From positions 102,710,893-102,774,892 of the forward strand of contig OY294044.1 in the NCBI GenBank assembly GCA_958510825.1: DNA of 64,000 nucleotides, given 5' to 3'. Positions 1-11,361 of this stretch are shown in pieces. This stretch comes from Brachypterus glaber (lineage: Eukaryota; Arthropoda; Insecta; Coleoptera; Kateretidae). Under the pieces are notes generated by a model, which did not search any database, was not told the DNA's origin, and saw only the letters and a program-made list of their open reading frames with translations. The translations under genes were made by a program, and so were the position numbers. Positions within the stretch are counted from its first letter, which is position 1; each line of letters begins with the position of its first letter.

Positions 1-191
1 GCGTAAGCTATTGGCATATCTTTCCCAGCTACCTGCTGCGAAAGGACCGAACCAATTGCGAAACTACTGGAATCAGTACTAAGAACGAAAGGCTTAGTGA
101 AGTCAGGATATTGCAAAATAGGTTCATTTGTCAATAATGTTTTGCACAAATTAAAACATTTAACATAATCTGGGTCGTTTACGTTAACTTT
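1..191 (-). CDS. Element B pol, RNase H segment (partial, split by element A)
   Basis: Read on the - strand from 191 to 1, this continues the element B pol frame that breaks off at 11362. It encodes the RT-RNase H linker and the start of RNase H, with a PFVLSTDSS-like segment whose Asp corresponds to the first RNase H catalytic Asp, followed by IGSVLSQ. It has no stop in 191 bp and runs off the left edge. Confidence 0.85.
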
Positions 192-2495
192 TGTAGCAGT
201 TATGACTGCCACTGTTTTTAAAGATTACCTGATCTGTGTCACGTAATCATACGATGTTACCATTTTTTCAGAAGTTAGTATTTCTTTCTATTTGCACATA
301 TAAGATTGAGTACAGACTTATTGTATGGTCTTGTGGAAGTCTTGCGATGGTCCTTGATTCCATTTGCTGGGTCATTTTTCTTTTATTACAGAATTTGTCT
401 TATTTTTGGTGTTTACTTTTGATAGCCTAAAATATAATAACAAACGTCTAGTAATCTACTACATTCAGTACTTGAGTTAGCTACTGATGTTTTTCAGCTA
501 GTCTTACCTTTTTAATCACAGCTAAAGCTTCTGGAAGTCGGATAAAATCATTATCAAAGATTGTTTACCTAATTTTGAGGTTAGTTTTACTTCTACCCGC
601 ATTCAGGTATACAGTATGCATTGCATGGTCAGCTGATGACTTCAAGTTGGTTTATTTTCGTCGTATCATTTCTTAAACCATATGAAACGATTGTTAGATG
701 TATGGCTAGGCATTTTAAACTTATTTAGAGTATTCTTTTTCTTTATTTTCAAGTATTATGGGGATTATGAATAGATGTTTTTTGTGTTGCCTACCCTCAA
801 AATCGATTTGTTGTTCGTAGTTCCAAGTTTCGCCACGGGGGGAGTTTTGTACCTTGCCGGAGTTGAAGGGAGTGGCGTTCTTTTTCAAAACGACAAGCAA
901 TGGCGTTCAGGTCGTAAAATCAGAATCGGATTTTTGTGAAACCATCCGTGGTTTATGTTTGTGTAAAAATGTTGCAATAAGTTTGTAATGAAGTGTAGTA
1001 TAATCCTACGTAATTAGTTCAAGCAGTTTTAATGGAAATTCCACAATATTCATCTTTCAAAGTAAGTCGCTTTTTGGTTACCTAAGTTACAAGTGTTTAA
1101 CACGTTGTTTTCTTTATTTTCATTAGAGGCGTACAGATGAAGGCTTCAGGCTGCAGAGTATTCTAGTATTCAGCACTTACTGCTCCAATTAATTCAGTTT
1201 TGGACTGGGTAAGTTTATTTTAAAACTAATTACGGATTTCGATTTTTCATATCGATGGCTGAGTTCTAAAGTCGCTGTTCTTTCTTTCTAGATTGTTGGT
1301 GAAGCTTTTCCATTTCTGTTCTAACGTTCTTCGAATGTTTTGACGATACCTCTATCCCAAATTTTATGAATATTGTTGGTGAAGCTTTTATATTTTACAA
1401 CGTTACCGTTATCTCAAATTTTACGAGTATCGATGGCGAAGCTTTCCATTTCAACTTTAACTTCAATTTTCATTGAGGTGTTCTTCAATTTTCCACATTA
1501 GTTTTCAAGAGTTTTCGAGATTTTTCAAGATGTTCAGTAAATTGCAGTACCGTTTTTAAGCCAAGAGGTTTACAAACGTTTCAATGGATCCTCAAGCGTT
1601 TGAGTTTCAAACGTGTTCAAATTTGTAAGGAGTTCTCAAGGCAAGGACAAGGAAATGTTCTGCACAGTGACGTACATCATCAGGGAGTGGGACAACGTAT
1701 TTGGTCGTTCCAGGGACAACTTTAATTAACAGGTTTTTATAGTTTTAGTGTAAATAATGAAAATGCGGTTTACTATATTTATTTTTGGTAAAATATCCAA
1801 GTTCTCAAATTTTAATATTTATTAAGGTGCTCTATTTTATTATGAATATTCTAGGTTGGTTTGTAAACAAAGTTGCAACTTTGGGCAGTACGCCTAGATT
1901 ACTATTTTTCACTTATTAACACATACCTTATAATACTGTTTTTATTTAGGTTATTCACCATAATAATTTTGGTATACCTATTTTAACATTTTTGCAATAG
2001 GGTAGTTCACCACATTTTTTTTTATATTTCGCAATGGGGTCTTTTCACCATACTTTTGGTAATTTATAATTTTATTTTAATTAATATTATTAATTAAAGT
2101 TGTCTACTTGTCATTTTAAATAAACATTGTAACAGCACATATTTGAGTTTTTGTTTAAATTATAATCAACACAAGATATACAAATCTATTCAAATCATAG
2201 TTATTTTTCAGGTTTACACATGCTGTAAAAGATAATTAATATTCTAGTACATTATTTTTTATGTGTTTGAATCTTAACACATAAACTGCCAAGCACATGT
2301 ATGTTTACAAGATTCTGGCGCCCAAGGTGTTAAACTAAGCTTATTATCATAATTTTTAATCCATGAACCCCTGTGCCCGTACTGATGCCAGTTAGCCGAT
2401 CGCAACCGTACATTTTCTTTTCTATAATAAGTAACCAGGGCTGCGCCTGATAATTTTTTAGTTTTTACTTATTCTAGACAGGAAAACGCGGTACA
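192..2495 (+). repeat. Element A 5' LTR (2304 bp)
   Basis: The LTR starts TGTAGCAGTT and ends GCGGTACA, so it has short TG...CA inverted termini. It is unusually long for a gypsy LTR. The only difference I found from the 3' copy is T at 2088 versus G at 10954. An AATAAA-type signal near 2118-2123 (followed by CATTGTAACAG) is a possible poly(A) site. The 64-codon ORF at 236-430 recurs in the other LTR and has no protein character. Confidence 0.95.
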
Positions 2496-2498
2496 CAA

Positions 2499-2518
2499 TG
2501 GCGCCCAAATAACGTGGG
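2499..2518 (+). promoter_or_regulatory. Element A primer binding site
   Basis: TGGCGCCCAAATAACG begins 3 nt after the 5' LTR. TGG complements the CCA end of a tRNA and the position is canonical for minus-strand priming. The primer tRNA was not identified. Confidence 0.8.
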
Positions 2519-3410
2519 ATTAAGCTAGTTTAACTTTTAAATTTTTGAAGTTTGTGAAAAAAATATAAAGTAAAAAAAAAAAAAAAAAAATTTTTTTTTT
2601 TGAGATATTTTTAAGATATTTTTAAGATATTTAGACAAAACTGGATATGGTTGTTGATTTGATTTAAACAATAGGTGTGCAATGTTTAAAAAATAGTTTG
2701 GTGTATACAGGGAGAAAAGAAACCACGGATAGGTTGAGAGTACCAAAAGGGTAAAGTTTTGAGTTTTATTCGAATTCTAAAATATATAGGATCGTAATAA
2801 AAAAAGTATTGGACGCAGTGGTACAGTTTTTGGTTATTTTTGATTCTGAAATATACAGGGTAAAAATAAAAGTTAGAGAGAATTTTTTTTGAAAAGCAAA
2901 CATTTTGGTGCATAGTTTTGATTATTTTAATTCTGAAATATATAGAGTAAAATAAAGAGAGAAAAGTTTGGCCAGTGAGTTATTTTAGTTCTAAAATATA
3001 TAGGAGAAAATAAAGTTGAGAGGTTTTTGGTTATGAAATTCTAAAATATATAGAATGGATTAAAGTTTGATGAAAGATGAGAGATTTTTTGAGTTTGTGA
3101 AATTCTGAAATATACAGGGTGAACAAAAAAAGGTGTAGTAGTACGCGAGAATAAATCGTGGAGTTTTTGGTTCCGATCCGAATCTAAAAAAGAGTGGCGG
3201 ACAGGGCAAGTATTTTTGAAAAAATATTGCAAATCTTGAGTGAGATTGCGAGAGATTTTTGAAAGATTTCTGAAAGATTTTCAAAAGATTTTTGAGAGTG
3301 AATATTTTTAGAAAGAATATTGACTATTTAAAGAGAGATTGCGAAAGATTTTTGACAGATTTTGACAGATTTTTGATAGTAAATTTTAGTAATAAATTAA
3401 AATTTTAATC
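2519..3410 (+). other. Element A leader with degenerate tandem repeats
   Basis: This is 892 bp of non-coding sequence between PBS and gag. From about 2770 to 3125 it carries six spaced copies of a motif close to TTCTRAAATATAYAGGR (near 2775, 2844, 2931, 2991, 3040, 3104), each followed by purine-rich, AAAATAAAG-like sequence. From 3235 to 3385 a GAAAGATTTTTGA-type repeat takes over. An A18/T11 run lies at 2573-2601. The antisense ORFs here are shadows of these repeats. The leader may hold packaging or regulatory signals; that is inference from position. Confidence 0.7.
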
Positions 3411-6400
3411 ATGGAAGATTTAAATAAAATGGATCTTAGATATTTGACGGTAGAGCAAATAAATTATGAATTGCGTATTAGGTCTTTAACGGCTAGGAAT
3501 GATAGAAATGCGAAAATTAAAACATTGAGTAGAGCTATAGCAAGGGAAACGGAGGACAATAAATATGTCGATCCGGAGTTTAATTTCAATAATGAGGTAA
3601 AAGCTATTAATGATAATATTGATATTGTAAAAACTTTAGTTAAAGAACTTGAGGAGTTTGAGTACTCAATTTCTCAACTCATTCGTATAAAGTCAAATCT
3701 AGCGCACATAAATAAGCGTTTAAATAGGTTTCCGGAAGTAAAGGATAAAGAAGCAGATAGGACAAAATTTTTACAGATTTCTAAAGCCACTTGTTTAGAA
3801 TTAGAGGCGGATTTGATTGAGGCTCATACTGCGCATGAGAATAAGGTCAATGAAACTAATATGACAAGAATTTCTTTAAATGACACAACGTTTCATGCAG
3901 CAGCTAATACTTCGGCTAGATCAGACCCGGACTTTATAAAGCCTGTACCTGTTTATAAATGGGGTGTTTCTTTTGACGGTACTGGAGACGTACTTTCGTT
4001 CATTGAAAAAGTAGATTATTTAAAAGTTTGTAGAAACGTCTCAGATGAAATTTTATTTAAAACAGCTTATGACTTATTTAAAGAGCCGGCGCTCTCTTGG
4101 TTTTTGTCAGTTAAAAGTTCAGTTAATAATTGGTCAGAGTTAATAGGATTATTAAAGAAAGAATTTTTGTCTGCTAGTGTAGATGATCATACTTGGGATG
4201 ACATCAGGGCAAAGTATCAAAAACCAGATGAGTCAATTTCAGTTTTTACAGCGGCTATGGAGACATTATTTAAGAGACTTTTGCGTTATCCTAGTGATTT
4301 TACAAAATTGAAAACAATTAGGGAAAGGATACTTCCACATTATTTTACTCCGTTATCATTAGTAGAAGTAAACTCGATTGAAGACCTCAGAAAGTATTGT
4401 AAAAAGTTAGATGAAGCTTACATTTTGAAACAAAAAAGTGTAACAAATAAAAACGCAATTTATAAGAAATCAGTACCTAGGGTAAATGTGGTAGAAACTC
4501 AAGATAGTAGTTTTGCAGAGGAAAGTAGTTGTGTAAATAAAGCAAGTAGTAGTAAAAATGTTTGTAAAGAAGGGCACTGTTGTCAGATAAATTCAAATAG
4601 TAATTTTAGTAACAATTTTAGAAATAATAATAATAGTAATGGTAACTATAATAGAAATTTCAGAAATAATGGATATAAATCTTTTGGTAGTAATAGTAGC
4701 AGTAATTTTAATAGTAATAAAAATCAGAAAAATAGCAGTTCAGAAAATAATAGTACAGTAAATAGTAGTAATCAAGTAAAGCAAATAGTCTGTTATAATT
4801 GTAATGGAATTAATCATGTTTTTAGTAAATGTCTTGCAAAAAGGACTAAGTTTTGTTACCGTTGTGGAAAAAAAGACGTATTTTTAAAAGATTGTTCTAA
4901 TTGTCAAAAAAAATGTAGAGCAGTAGTGGGAAATCCCGGCCGACGCTCACTACTTCATAAGGCCATACCTGATAGTAAGATAACTAGTAGCTACGAAGAC
5001 AATTGGTTCAATTGGACAATTTGGCTAGAAAAAGTAAAAGCATTTTATAAAAATCACTTAATTTCCTTAGTAAATTTAAATCCTTTTGAAAATTTACCAA
5101 ATGATAATAGGCCTTATATAAAAGCAAGTATCGCTAATAAGCAAATAGTAGCATTAATAGATACTGGCGCTAACTGTTCAGTTATAGGAAATTTGGGAAT
5201 TAGTTTGATTAAAAGTTTAAATTTAGAAATTTGTAATAGTAGTATACCATATGTAACTACGGCTGATAAGGCACATCAAAAAGTTTTAGGTTTTGTGGAG
5301 TTACCAATTACAGTCAATGATACAGTAAATGTTTTAAAAATTTTAGTAGTACCGACTTTGCAAACAGAATTTATTTTTGGAGTAGATTTTTTGAAACAAT
5401 TTTCTATATCTCTAAGTTTCGAAAATAATTCTTGGAAATTTTTGAATAAAGTAGAAATAAATAGTATTAATTCTAGTAATGAATTTGGAATTTTAGAGTT
5501 AAGTAGTGATCAGGAACATTTAGCTAATAAAGTTAAAGATTTGTTCAAAGAACTAAAAAAAGATAAGTTAGGGTGTACTCATATAATGAAACATGATATT
5601 GATACTGGGGATAACAAACCTTTTAAAATGCGACAATACCAAATGTCTCCGTATATGCAAGAAATTTTAGTTAAAGAATTAAAAGATATGTTAGCACAAG
5701 GGGTAGTCTCTCCTTCGAATAGCGATTATAATAGTCCGGTATTGTTAGTGAAAAAATCTGATGGATCGCATAGGCTTTGTTTCGATGGTAGAAAATTAAA
5801 TGCTCAAACAAAGAAGGATTCTTATCCATTACCAAAAATTGATAGAATTTTAAGTATGCTTGGTAAGGCGAGATATATTTCTACAATCGATCTGAAAAAA
5901 GCTTTTTGGCAGATTCCACTGACTGAAAGGTCAAAGGAAAAATGCGCTTTCACTGTACCTGGCTATGGTCTATTTCACTTTAATCGTATGTGTTTTGGGT
6001 TGGCTAACGCGGCGCAAAGGCAACAACGATTGATGGATAAATTGTTTGGTGCTGCCTTTGAACCATATATTTTTGTATATTTAGATGACATAATAATAGT
6101 ATCATCTAGTTTTGAAGAACATATACGTCTGCTAAAAGAGGTTTATCGTATTTTAAAAGAAGCTAATCTTACAATAAATTTTGATAAGTGTAAATTTTTT
6201 AGAAAATCATTAAAGTATTTGGGTTTTGTTTTGGATAGAGAAGGGTTACGCACAGATATAGAAAAAGTACAGGATATGTTAAATTATAAACGTCCTAGTA
6301 CAACTACAGAGATTAAACGGTTTATAGGGTTATGTTCATGGTACAGACGGTTTGTAAAAAATTTTGCAACGTTAGTAGCACCACTTAATGCTTTGCTGAA

Positions 6401-8213
6401 AGGTTTAGGAAAGAAACAACCAATTAAATGGAATAATGAAGCTGAAGTCGCGTTTGTTAAAATAAAAGAAGCTCTTGTTTCAGCTCCGGTTTTAACCAGT
6501 GCTAGGTACGACCTTGTTTTCACCATACAATGTGACGCTAGTAATGTAGGTTTGGGAGCAGTGTTAACACAGGTTCAGGAGGGAAAGGAAAAGGTTATTG
6601 CATACGCCTCAAGAACTCTCTCAAGATCAGAAAGAAATTTTAGCACCGGTGAAAAAGAATGTTTAGCTCTTTTATTCGCGATTGATCGTTTCAGGGGATA
6701 TATTGAAGGAGTTAGGTTTAATGTTATAACAGACCATTCTAGTTTAAAGTATTTAGCAAATTTTAAAGACCCGACAGGAAGAATTGCTAGATGGGCGGTT
6801 AAACTCCAACAGTATGACATGAATATTACATATCGTAAGGGTAGTTTACAAGTAGTTCCAGATGCATTAAGTAGGGCTTTTGAAGAAGTTGAACCAGAAA
6901 AACCAGTATTTCCGTCAGTTAATTTAATATCATTTGATTCGGAACAGTATGGTAAAGATGAGTACTATGTTTCATTAAGAGAAAAGATATTGAAGAGTCC
7001 AAATCAATATAAAGAGTATAGAATTGTAGAAGATAAAATATATAAATTTGATCGTTCTAATTTAGGTATTAAAACGAATATTAAAGAGTGGAAGTTGTTG
7101 GTTCCGAGACTCTGTAGGGTGCTTGTTATGAAAGAATGTCATGATGATCCTTTAGCAGCTCACATGGGTTTTTATAAAACTTTTAATAGGGTATCACAAG
7201 AATATTTTTGGCCACGTATGAGATCAGATATTTTGAAATATGTTAAGTGTTGTAAAATTTGCGCTGAACAAAAGGTTCCGAATTATGCACGTCATGGGTT
7301 GATGGGTAAAGAAAAGAATATTAGTTTCCCTTGGCAGTGTATTTCAACAGATTTTATAGGTCCATTACCTAGATCGAATGGAGGGTTTTGTTATTTATTA
7401 GTAGTATCTGATTGGTTCACAAAATATACACTTTTACAACCTTTGAAAACAGCTACTGCTCAAGGTGTAATAAAATTTATAGAAAATCAGGTGTTCTTAA
7501 TATATGGCGTACCGCAGTACATTATTGTCGATAATGGTACTCAGTTTGCTGGGAAAGCTTTCAAAAAGCTTGCGGACGACTATCAAGTTCAAAAAATCTG
7601 GTACAATGCCAAATTTCATTCACAAGTAAATCCTACAGAAAGACAGAATCGGACGGTAGAAACGGCGATAAGGTCTTATATAAAAGAAAATCACCGGGAA
7701 TGGGATAAAAATATAGGTAAAATAGGTCTTGCGCTTCGTACCGCAGTTAATGAGGTCCACGGACATTCGCCGGCGTTTCTCAATTTTGGAAGAATCGTAC
7801 CTTTAACAGGGGCTTACTATGGCAAAGTTTCGTCCACTCAAGACGTTGAGTTGGAACCGGATTCTCGGGAAATGTATTTTAAGGATTTAGTTGGGTTAAA
7901 AGACATTTTTGCGGATGTAAAAACTAAATTGCATGAAGCATACGAGCGAAATAGAAGAGCCTATAACCTTAGAAAGCGTGACGTAACGTTCACGATAGGT
8001 GAGAAGGTATGGAAAAGAAATAAAGTTCTTTCCAGCGCAGTAAATTATTTTGCGTCAAAATTAGCGCCTAAGTACGTGTTATGTAAGATAATAGGTAAAA
8101 AGTCAAATTTGGTTTATGTGTTACAGGATAAAAACGGTCAATCCATTGGAGACTGGCACGTTAAAGATCTTAAGAAATATTTGGGTTCGAATAGTGATGT
8201 ATCCGTCGGATAA
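3411..8213 (+). CDS. Element A gag-pol polyprotein (1600 aa)
   Basis: One uninterrupted frame encodes Gag and Pol. Gag has a charged, probably coiled-coil N-terminus (about 1-150), a capsid-like region (about 180-340) and a long Asn/Ser-rich linker (about 395-450). The first zinc knuckle is C461-X2-C464-X4-H469-X4-C474. A second Cys array (C482, C485, C495) has Val at the His position. Pol follows with no frameshift: protease D584-T585-G586, reverse transcriptase with YLDD at 890-893, RNase H (FTIQCDAS region), and an integrase with an HHCC finger ending CKIC. The integrase catalytic triad is D1314, D1374, E1410 (DD35E). The C-terminus ends in a small beta-rich tail without a chromodomain. 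All visible catalytic residues are present. A single gag-pol ORF implies some other way to set the Gag:Pol ratio. The clade was not assigned. Confidence 0.95.
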   Translation: MEDLNKMDLRYLTVEQINYELRIRSLTARNDRNAKIKTLSRAIARETEDNKYVDPEFNFNNEVKAINDNIDIVKTLVKELEEFEYSISQLIRIKSNLAHINKRLNRFPEVKDKEADRTKFLQISKATCLELEADLIEAHTAHENKVNETNMTRISLNDTTFHAAANTSARSDPDFIKPVPVYKWGVSFDGTGDVLSFIEKVDYLKVCRNVSDEILFKTAYDLFKEPALSWFLSVKSSVNNWSELIGLLKKEFLSASVDDHTWDDIRAKYQKPDESISVFTAAMETLFKRLLRYPSDFTKLKTIRERILPHYFTPLSLVEVNSIEDLRKYCKKLDEAYILKQKSVTNKNAIYKKSVPRVNVVETQDSSFAEESSCVNKASSSKNVCKEGHCCQINSNSNFSNNFRNNNNSNGNYNRNFRNNGYKSFGSNSSSNFNSNKNQKNSSSENNSTVNSSNQVKQIVCYNCNGINHVFSKCLAKRTKFCYRCGKKDVFLKDCSNCQKKCRAVVGNPGRRSLLHKAIPDSKITSSYEDNWFNWTIWLEKVKAFYKNHLISLVNLNPFENLPNDNRPYIKASIANKQIVALIDTGANCSVIGNLGISLIKSLNLEICNSSIPYVTTADKAHQKVLGFVELPITVNDTVNVLKILVVPTLQTEFIFGVDFLKQFSISLSFENNSWKFLNKVEINSINSSNEFGILELSSDQEHLANKVKDLFKELKKDKLGCTHIMKHDIDTGDNKPFKMRQYQMSPYMQEILVKELKDMLAQGVVSPSNSDYNSPVLLVKKSDGSHRLCFDGRKLNAQTKKDSYPLPKIDRILSMLGKARYISTIDLKKAFWQIPLTERSKEKCAFTVPGYGLFHFNRMCFGLANAAQRQQRLMDKLFGAAFEPYIFVYLDDIIIVSSSFEEHIRLLKEVYRILKEANLTINFDKCKFFRKSLKYLGFVLDREGLRTDIEKVQDMLNYKRPSTTTEIKRFIGLCSWYRRFVKNFATLVAPLNALLKGLGKKQPIKWNNEAEVAFVKIKEALVSAPVLTSARYDLVFTIQCDASNVGLGAVLTQVQEGKEKVIAYASRTLSRSERNFSTGEKECLALLFAIDRFRGYIEGVRFNVITDHSSLKYLANFKDPTGRIARWAVKLQQYDMNITYRKGSLQVVPDALSRAFEEVEPEKPVFPSVNLISFDSEQYGKDEYYVSLREKILKSPNQYKEYRIVEDKIYKFDRSNLGIKTNIKEWKLLVPRLCRVLVMKECHDDPLAAHMGFYKTFNRVSQEYFWPRMRSDILKYVKCCKICAEQKVPNYARHGLMGKEKNISFPWQCISTDFIGPLPRSNGGFCYLLVVSDWFTKYTLLQPLKTATAQGVIKFIENQVFLIYGVPQYIIVDNGTQFAGKAFKKLADDYQVQKIWYNAKFHSQVNPTERQNRTVETAIRSYIKENHREWDKNIGKIGLALRTAVNEVHGHSPAFLNFGRIVPLTGAYYGKVSSTQDVELEPDSREMYFKDLVGLKDIFADVKTKLHEAYERNRRAYNLRKRDVTFTIGEKVWKRNKVLSSAVNYFASKLAPKYVLCKIIGKKSNLVYVLQDKNGQSIGDWHVKDLKKYLGSNSDVSVG

Positions 8214-9057
8214 CTGCATGCATGAGTTTTTAAATTTCAGAAAGAAAAATAAAACCGTTAATTGTAAATATTAGCTAAGAGTGAGTAAAAGTCAAGTGTA
8301 AATAGTTAAATTTTATTTTAAATAAAATAAAGTCAAATATTGTAAAAAAAAAAAAAAAAAAAAAAAATATTTTCTTTGATGCTCGAGGGATCAGGTCTAG
8401 AACTGATTGCTGCGACATTTTAGTAGATGGGTGTAGAGTGAGTGTTCTTCAGTTTTGATTGAGATCTTGATTAGAATACCTGAAAAATTAAAAGGTTAAT
8501 AACGGTCAAAACTATGGACTAAAAAGTTTTTGGACTTAGTGTCAATAATAAGGATTATTGATATTAAAAAGTCATTGTTGTTGAATTTTAGTTAATAAGA
8601 ATTTTCCCGATTATGTAACTTCCCGATTGTGTAACTATAACTCGATTTTGTCAATTCATGGATTTGTCCCTAGTAAATAGGCGTGTGGTACGCGTAGATA
8701 TCAGGCTTAACTAAAAATTCAATAAAAATGCATTCAATAACAAGTTCAATAAACATTGATTCAATATTGATTCATAAAAATTGGATAGAAATGCAATGAA
8801 AAATAAATAAATATTTTTATTTTTGTATATATTCGGAAAGGGGAATAAAGCTACAATAAATAATAAGTAAATTTAATAGTTTTTGGTTACAGAATCAGAA
8901 TATGCTAGTAGCATAAGTTAGGAGTAATTTTTTTGGTTACGGGGTTATTCTTTGTGATATTGTAATGTTCTATTTAGAGTTAACTATTGGAGTTTATACT
9001 CTGGGTTAAAAAATATTTTTGGGAATAAATATTTTTTATTTATTCGGAGGAGGGCTG
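8214..9057 (+). other. Element A 3' non-coding region with internal poly(A)
   Basis: 844 bp lie between the stop codon and the 3' LTR with no env-like frame. AATAAA at 8321-8326 is followed 18 nt later by 25 consecutive A (8344-8368), the layout of a polyadenylated mRNA 3' end inside the element. The remaining 690 bp are AT-rich and show no gene. Confidence 0.85.
9046..9054 (+). promoter_or_regulatory. Element A polypurine tract
   Basis: GGAGGAGGG lies 3 nt before the 3' LTR, where the plus-strand primer for reverse transcription is expected. Confidence 0.75.
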
Positions 9058-11361
9058 TGTAGCAGTTATGACTGCCACTGTTTTTAAAGATTACCTGATC
9101 TGTGTCACGTAATCATACGATGTTACCATTTTTTCAGAAGTTAGTATTTCTTTCTATTTGCACATATAAGATTGAGTACAGACTTATTGTATGGTCTTGT
9201 GGAAGTCTTGCGATGGTCCTTGATTCCATTTGCTGGGTCATTTTTCTTTTATTACAGAATTTGTCTTATTTTTGGTGTTTACTTTTGATAGCCTAAAATA
9301 TAATAACAAACGTCTAGTAATCTACTACATTCAGTACTTGAGTTAGCTACTGATGTTTTTCAGCTAGTCTTACCTTTTTAATCACAGCTAAAGCTTCTGG
9401 AAGTCGGATAAAATCATTATCAAAGATTGTTTACCTAATTTTGAGGTTAGTTTTACTTCTACCCGCATTCAGGTATACAGTATGCATTGCATGGTCAGCT
9501 GATGACTTCAAGTTGGTTTATTTTCGTCGTATCATTTCTTAAACCATATGAAACGATTGTTAGATGTATGGCTAGGCATTTTAAACTTATTTAGAGTATT
9601 CTTTTTCTTTATTTTCAAGTATTATGGGGATTATGAATAGATGTTTTTTGTGTTGCCTACCCTCAAAATCGATTTGTTGTTCGTAGTTCCAAGTTTCGCC
9701 ACGGGGGGAGTTTTGTACCTTGCCGGAGTTGAAGGGAGTGGCGTTCTTTTTCAAAACGACAAGCAATGGCGTTCAGGTCGTAAAATCAGAATCGGATTTT
9801 TGTGAAACCATCCGTGGTTTATGTTTGTGTAAAAATGTTGCAATAAGTTTGTAATGAAGTGTAGTATAATCCTACGTAATTAGTTCAAGCAGTTTTAATG
9901 GAAATTCCACAATATTCATCTTTCAAAGTAAGTCGCTTTTTGGTTACCTAAGTTACAAGTGTTTAACACGTTGTTTTCTTTATTTTCATTAGAGGCGTAC
10001 AGATGAAGGCTTCAGGCTGCAGAGTATTCTAGTATTCAGCACTTACTGCTCCAATTAATTCAGTTTTGGACTGGGTAAGTTTATTTTAAAACTAATTACG
10101 GATTTCGATTTTTCATATCGATGGCTGAGTTCTAAAGTCGCTGTTCTTTCTTTCTAGATTGTTGGTGAAGCTTTTCCATTTCTGTTCTAACGTTCTTCGA
10201 ATGTTTTGACGATACCTCTATCCCAAATTTTATGAATATTGTTGGTGAAGCTTTTATATTTTACAACGTTACCGTTATCTCAAATTTTACGAGTATCGAT
10301 GGCGAAGCTTTCCATTTCAACTTTAACTTCAATTTTCATTGAGGTGTTCTTCAATTTTCCACATTAGTTTTCAAGAGTTTTCGAGATTTTTCAAGATGTT
10401 CAGTAAATTGCAGTACCGTTTTTAAGCCAAGAGGTTTACAAACGTTTCAATGGATCCTCAAGCGTTTGAGTTTCAAACGTGTTCAAATTTGTAAGGAGTT
10501 CTCAAGGCAAGGACAAGGAAATGTTCTGCACAGTGACGTACATCATCAGGGAGTGGGACAACGTATTTGGTCGTTCCAGGGACAACTTTAATTAACAGGT
10601 TTTTATAGTTTTAGTGTAAATAATGAAAATGCGGTTTACTATATTTATTTTTGGTAAAATATCCAAGTTCTCAAATTTTAATATTTATTAAGGTGCTCTA
10701 TTTTATTATGAATATTCTAGGTTGGTTTGTAAACAAAGTTGCAACTTTGGGCAGTACGCCTAGATTACTATTTTTCACTTATTAACACATACCTTATAAT
10801 ACTGTTTTTATTTAGGTTATTCACCATAATAATTTTGGTATACCTATTTTAACATTTTTGCAATAGGGTAGTTCACCACATTTTTTTTTATATTTCGCAA
10901 TGGGGTCTTTTCACCATACTTTTGGTAATTTATAATTTTATTTTAATTAATATGATTAATTAAAGTTGTCTACTTGTCATTTTAAATAAACATTGTAACA
11001 GCACATATTTGAGTTTTTGTTTAAATTATAATCAACACAAGATATACAAATCTATTCAAATCATAGTTATTTTTCAGGTTTACACATGCTGTAAAAGATA
11101 ATTAATATTCTAGTACATTATTTTTTATGTGTTTGAATCTTAACACATAAACTGCCAAGCACATGTATGTTTACAAGATTCTGGCGCCCAAGGTGTTAAA
11201 CTAAGCTTATTATCATAATTTTTAATCCATGAACCCCTGTGCCCGTACTGATGCCAGTTAGCCGATCGCAACCGTACATTTTCTTTTCTATAATAAGTAA
11301 CCAGGGCTGCGCCTGATAATTTTTTAGTTTTTACTTATTCTAGACAGGAAAACGCGGTACA
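9058..11361 (+). repeat. Element A 3' LTR (2304 bp)
   Basis: Direct copy of 192-2495, differing in my reading only at 10954 (G; T in the 5' copy). It is followed directly by the second CTTT target copy and by element B pol on the opposite strand. Confidence 0.95.

Larger units (their letters stand above)
192..11361 (+). mobile_element. Element A: complete Ty3/gypsy LTR retrotransposon
   Basis: This is an 11.17-kb element with direct LTRs at 192-2495 and 9058-11361 (constant offset 8866, no indels). It has a PBS just inside the 5' LTR, one gag-pol ORF (3411-8213) and a purine tract before the 3' LTR. The LTR ends are TGTA...TACA. The flanks show CTTT at 188-191 and 11362-11365; ACTTT at 187-191 and 11361-11365 is an equivalent reading, so the target duplication is 4-5 bp. 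It lies inside the antisense pol gene of element B, so it is the younger insertion. The order PR-RT-RNaseH-IN places it in Ty3/gypsy. There is no env-like ORF after pol. The intact ORF and near-identical LTRs suggest recent insertion. Confidence 0.95.

Noticed and set aside
236..430. 64-codon ORF, repeated at 9102-9296
   Set aside because: It lies in both LTRs of element A, starts at an arbitrary codon and has no protein signature.
11324..11361. Last 13 codons of the open element B pol frame
   Set aside because: These bases belong to the element A LTR (they recur at 2458-2495), so they are not pol sequence.
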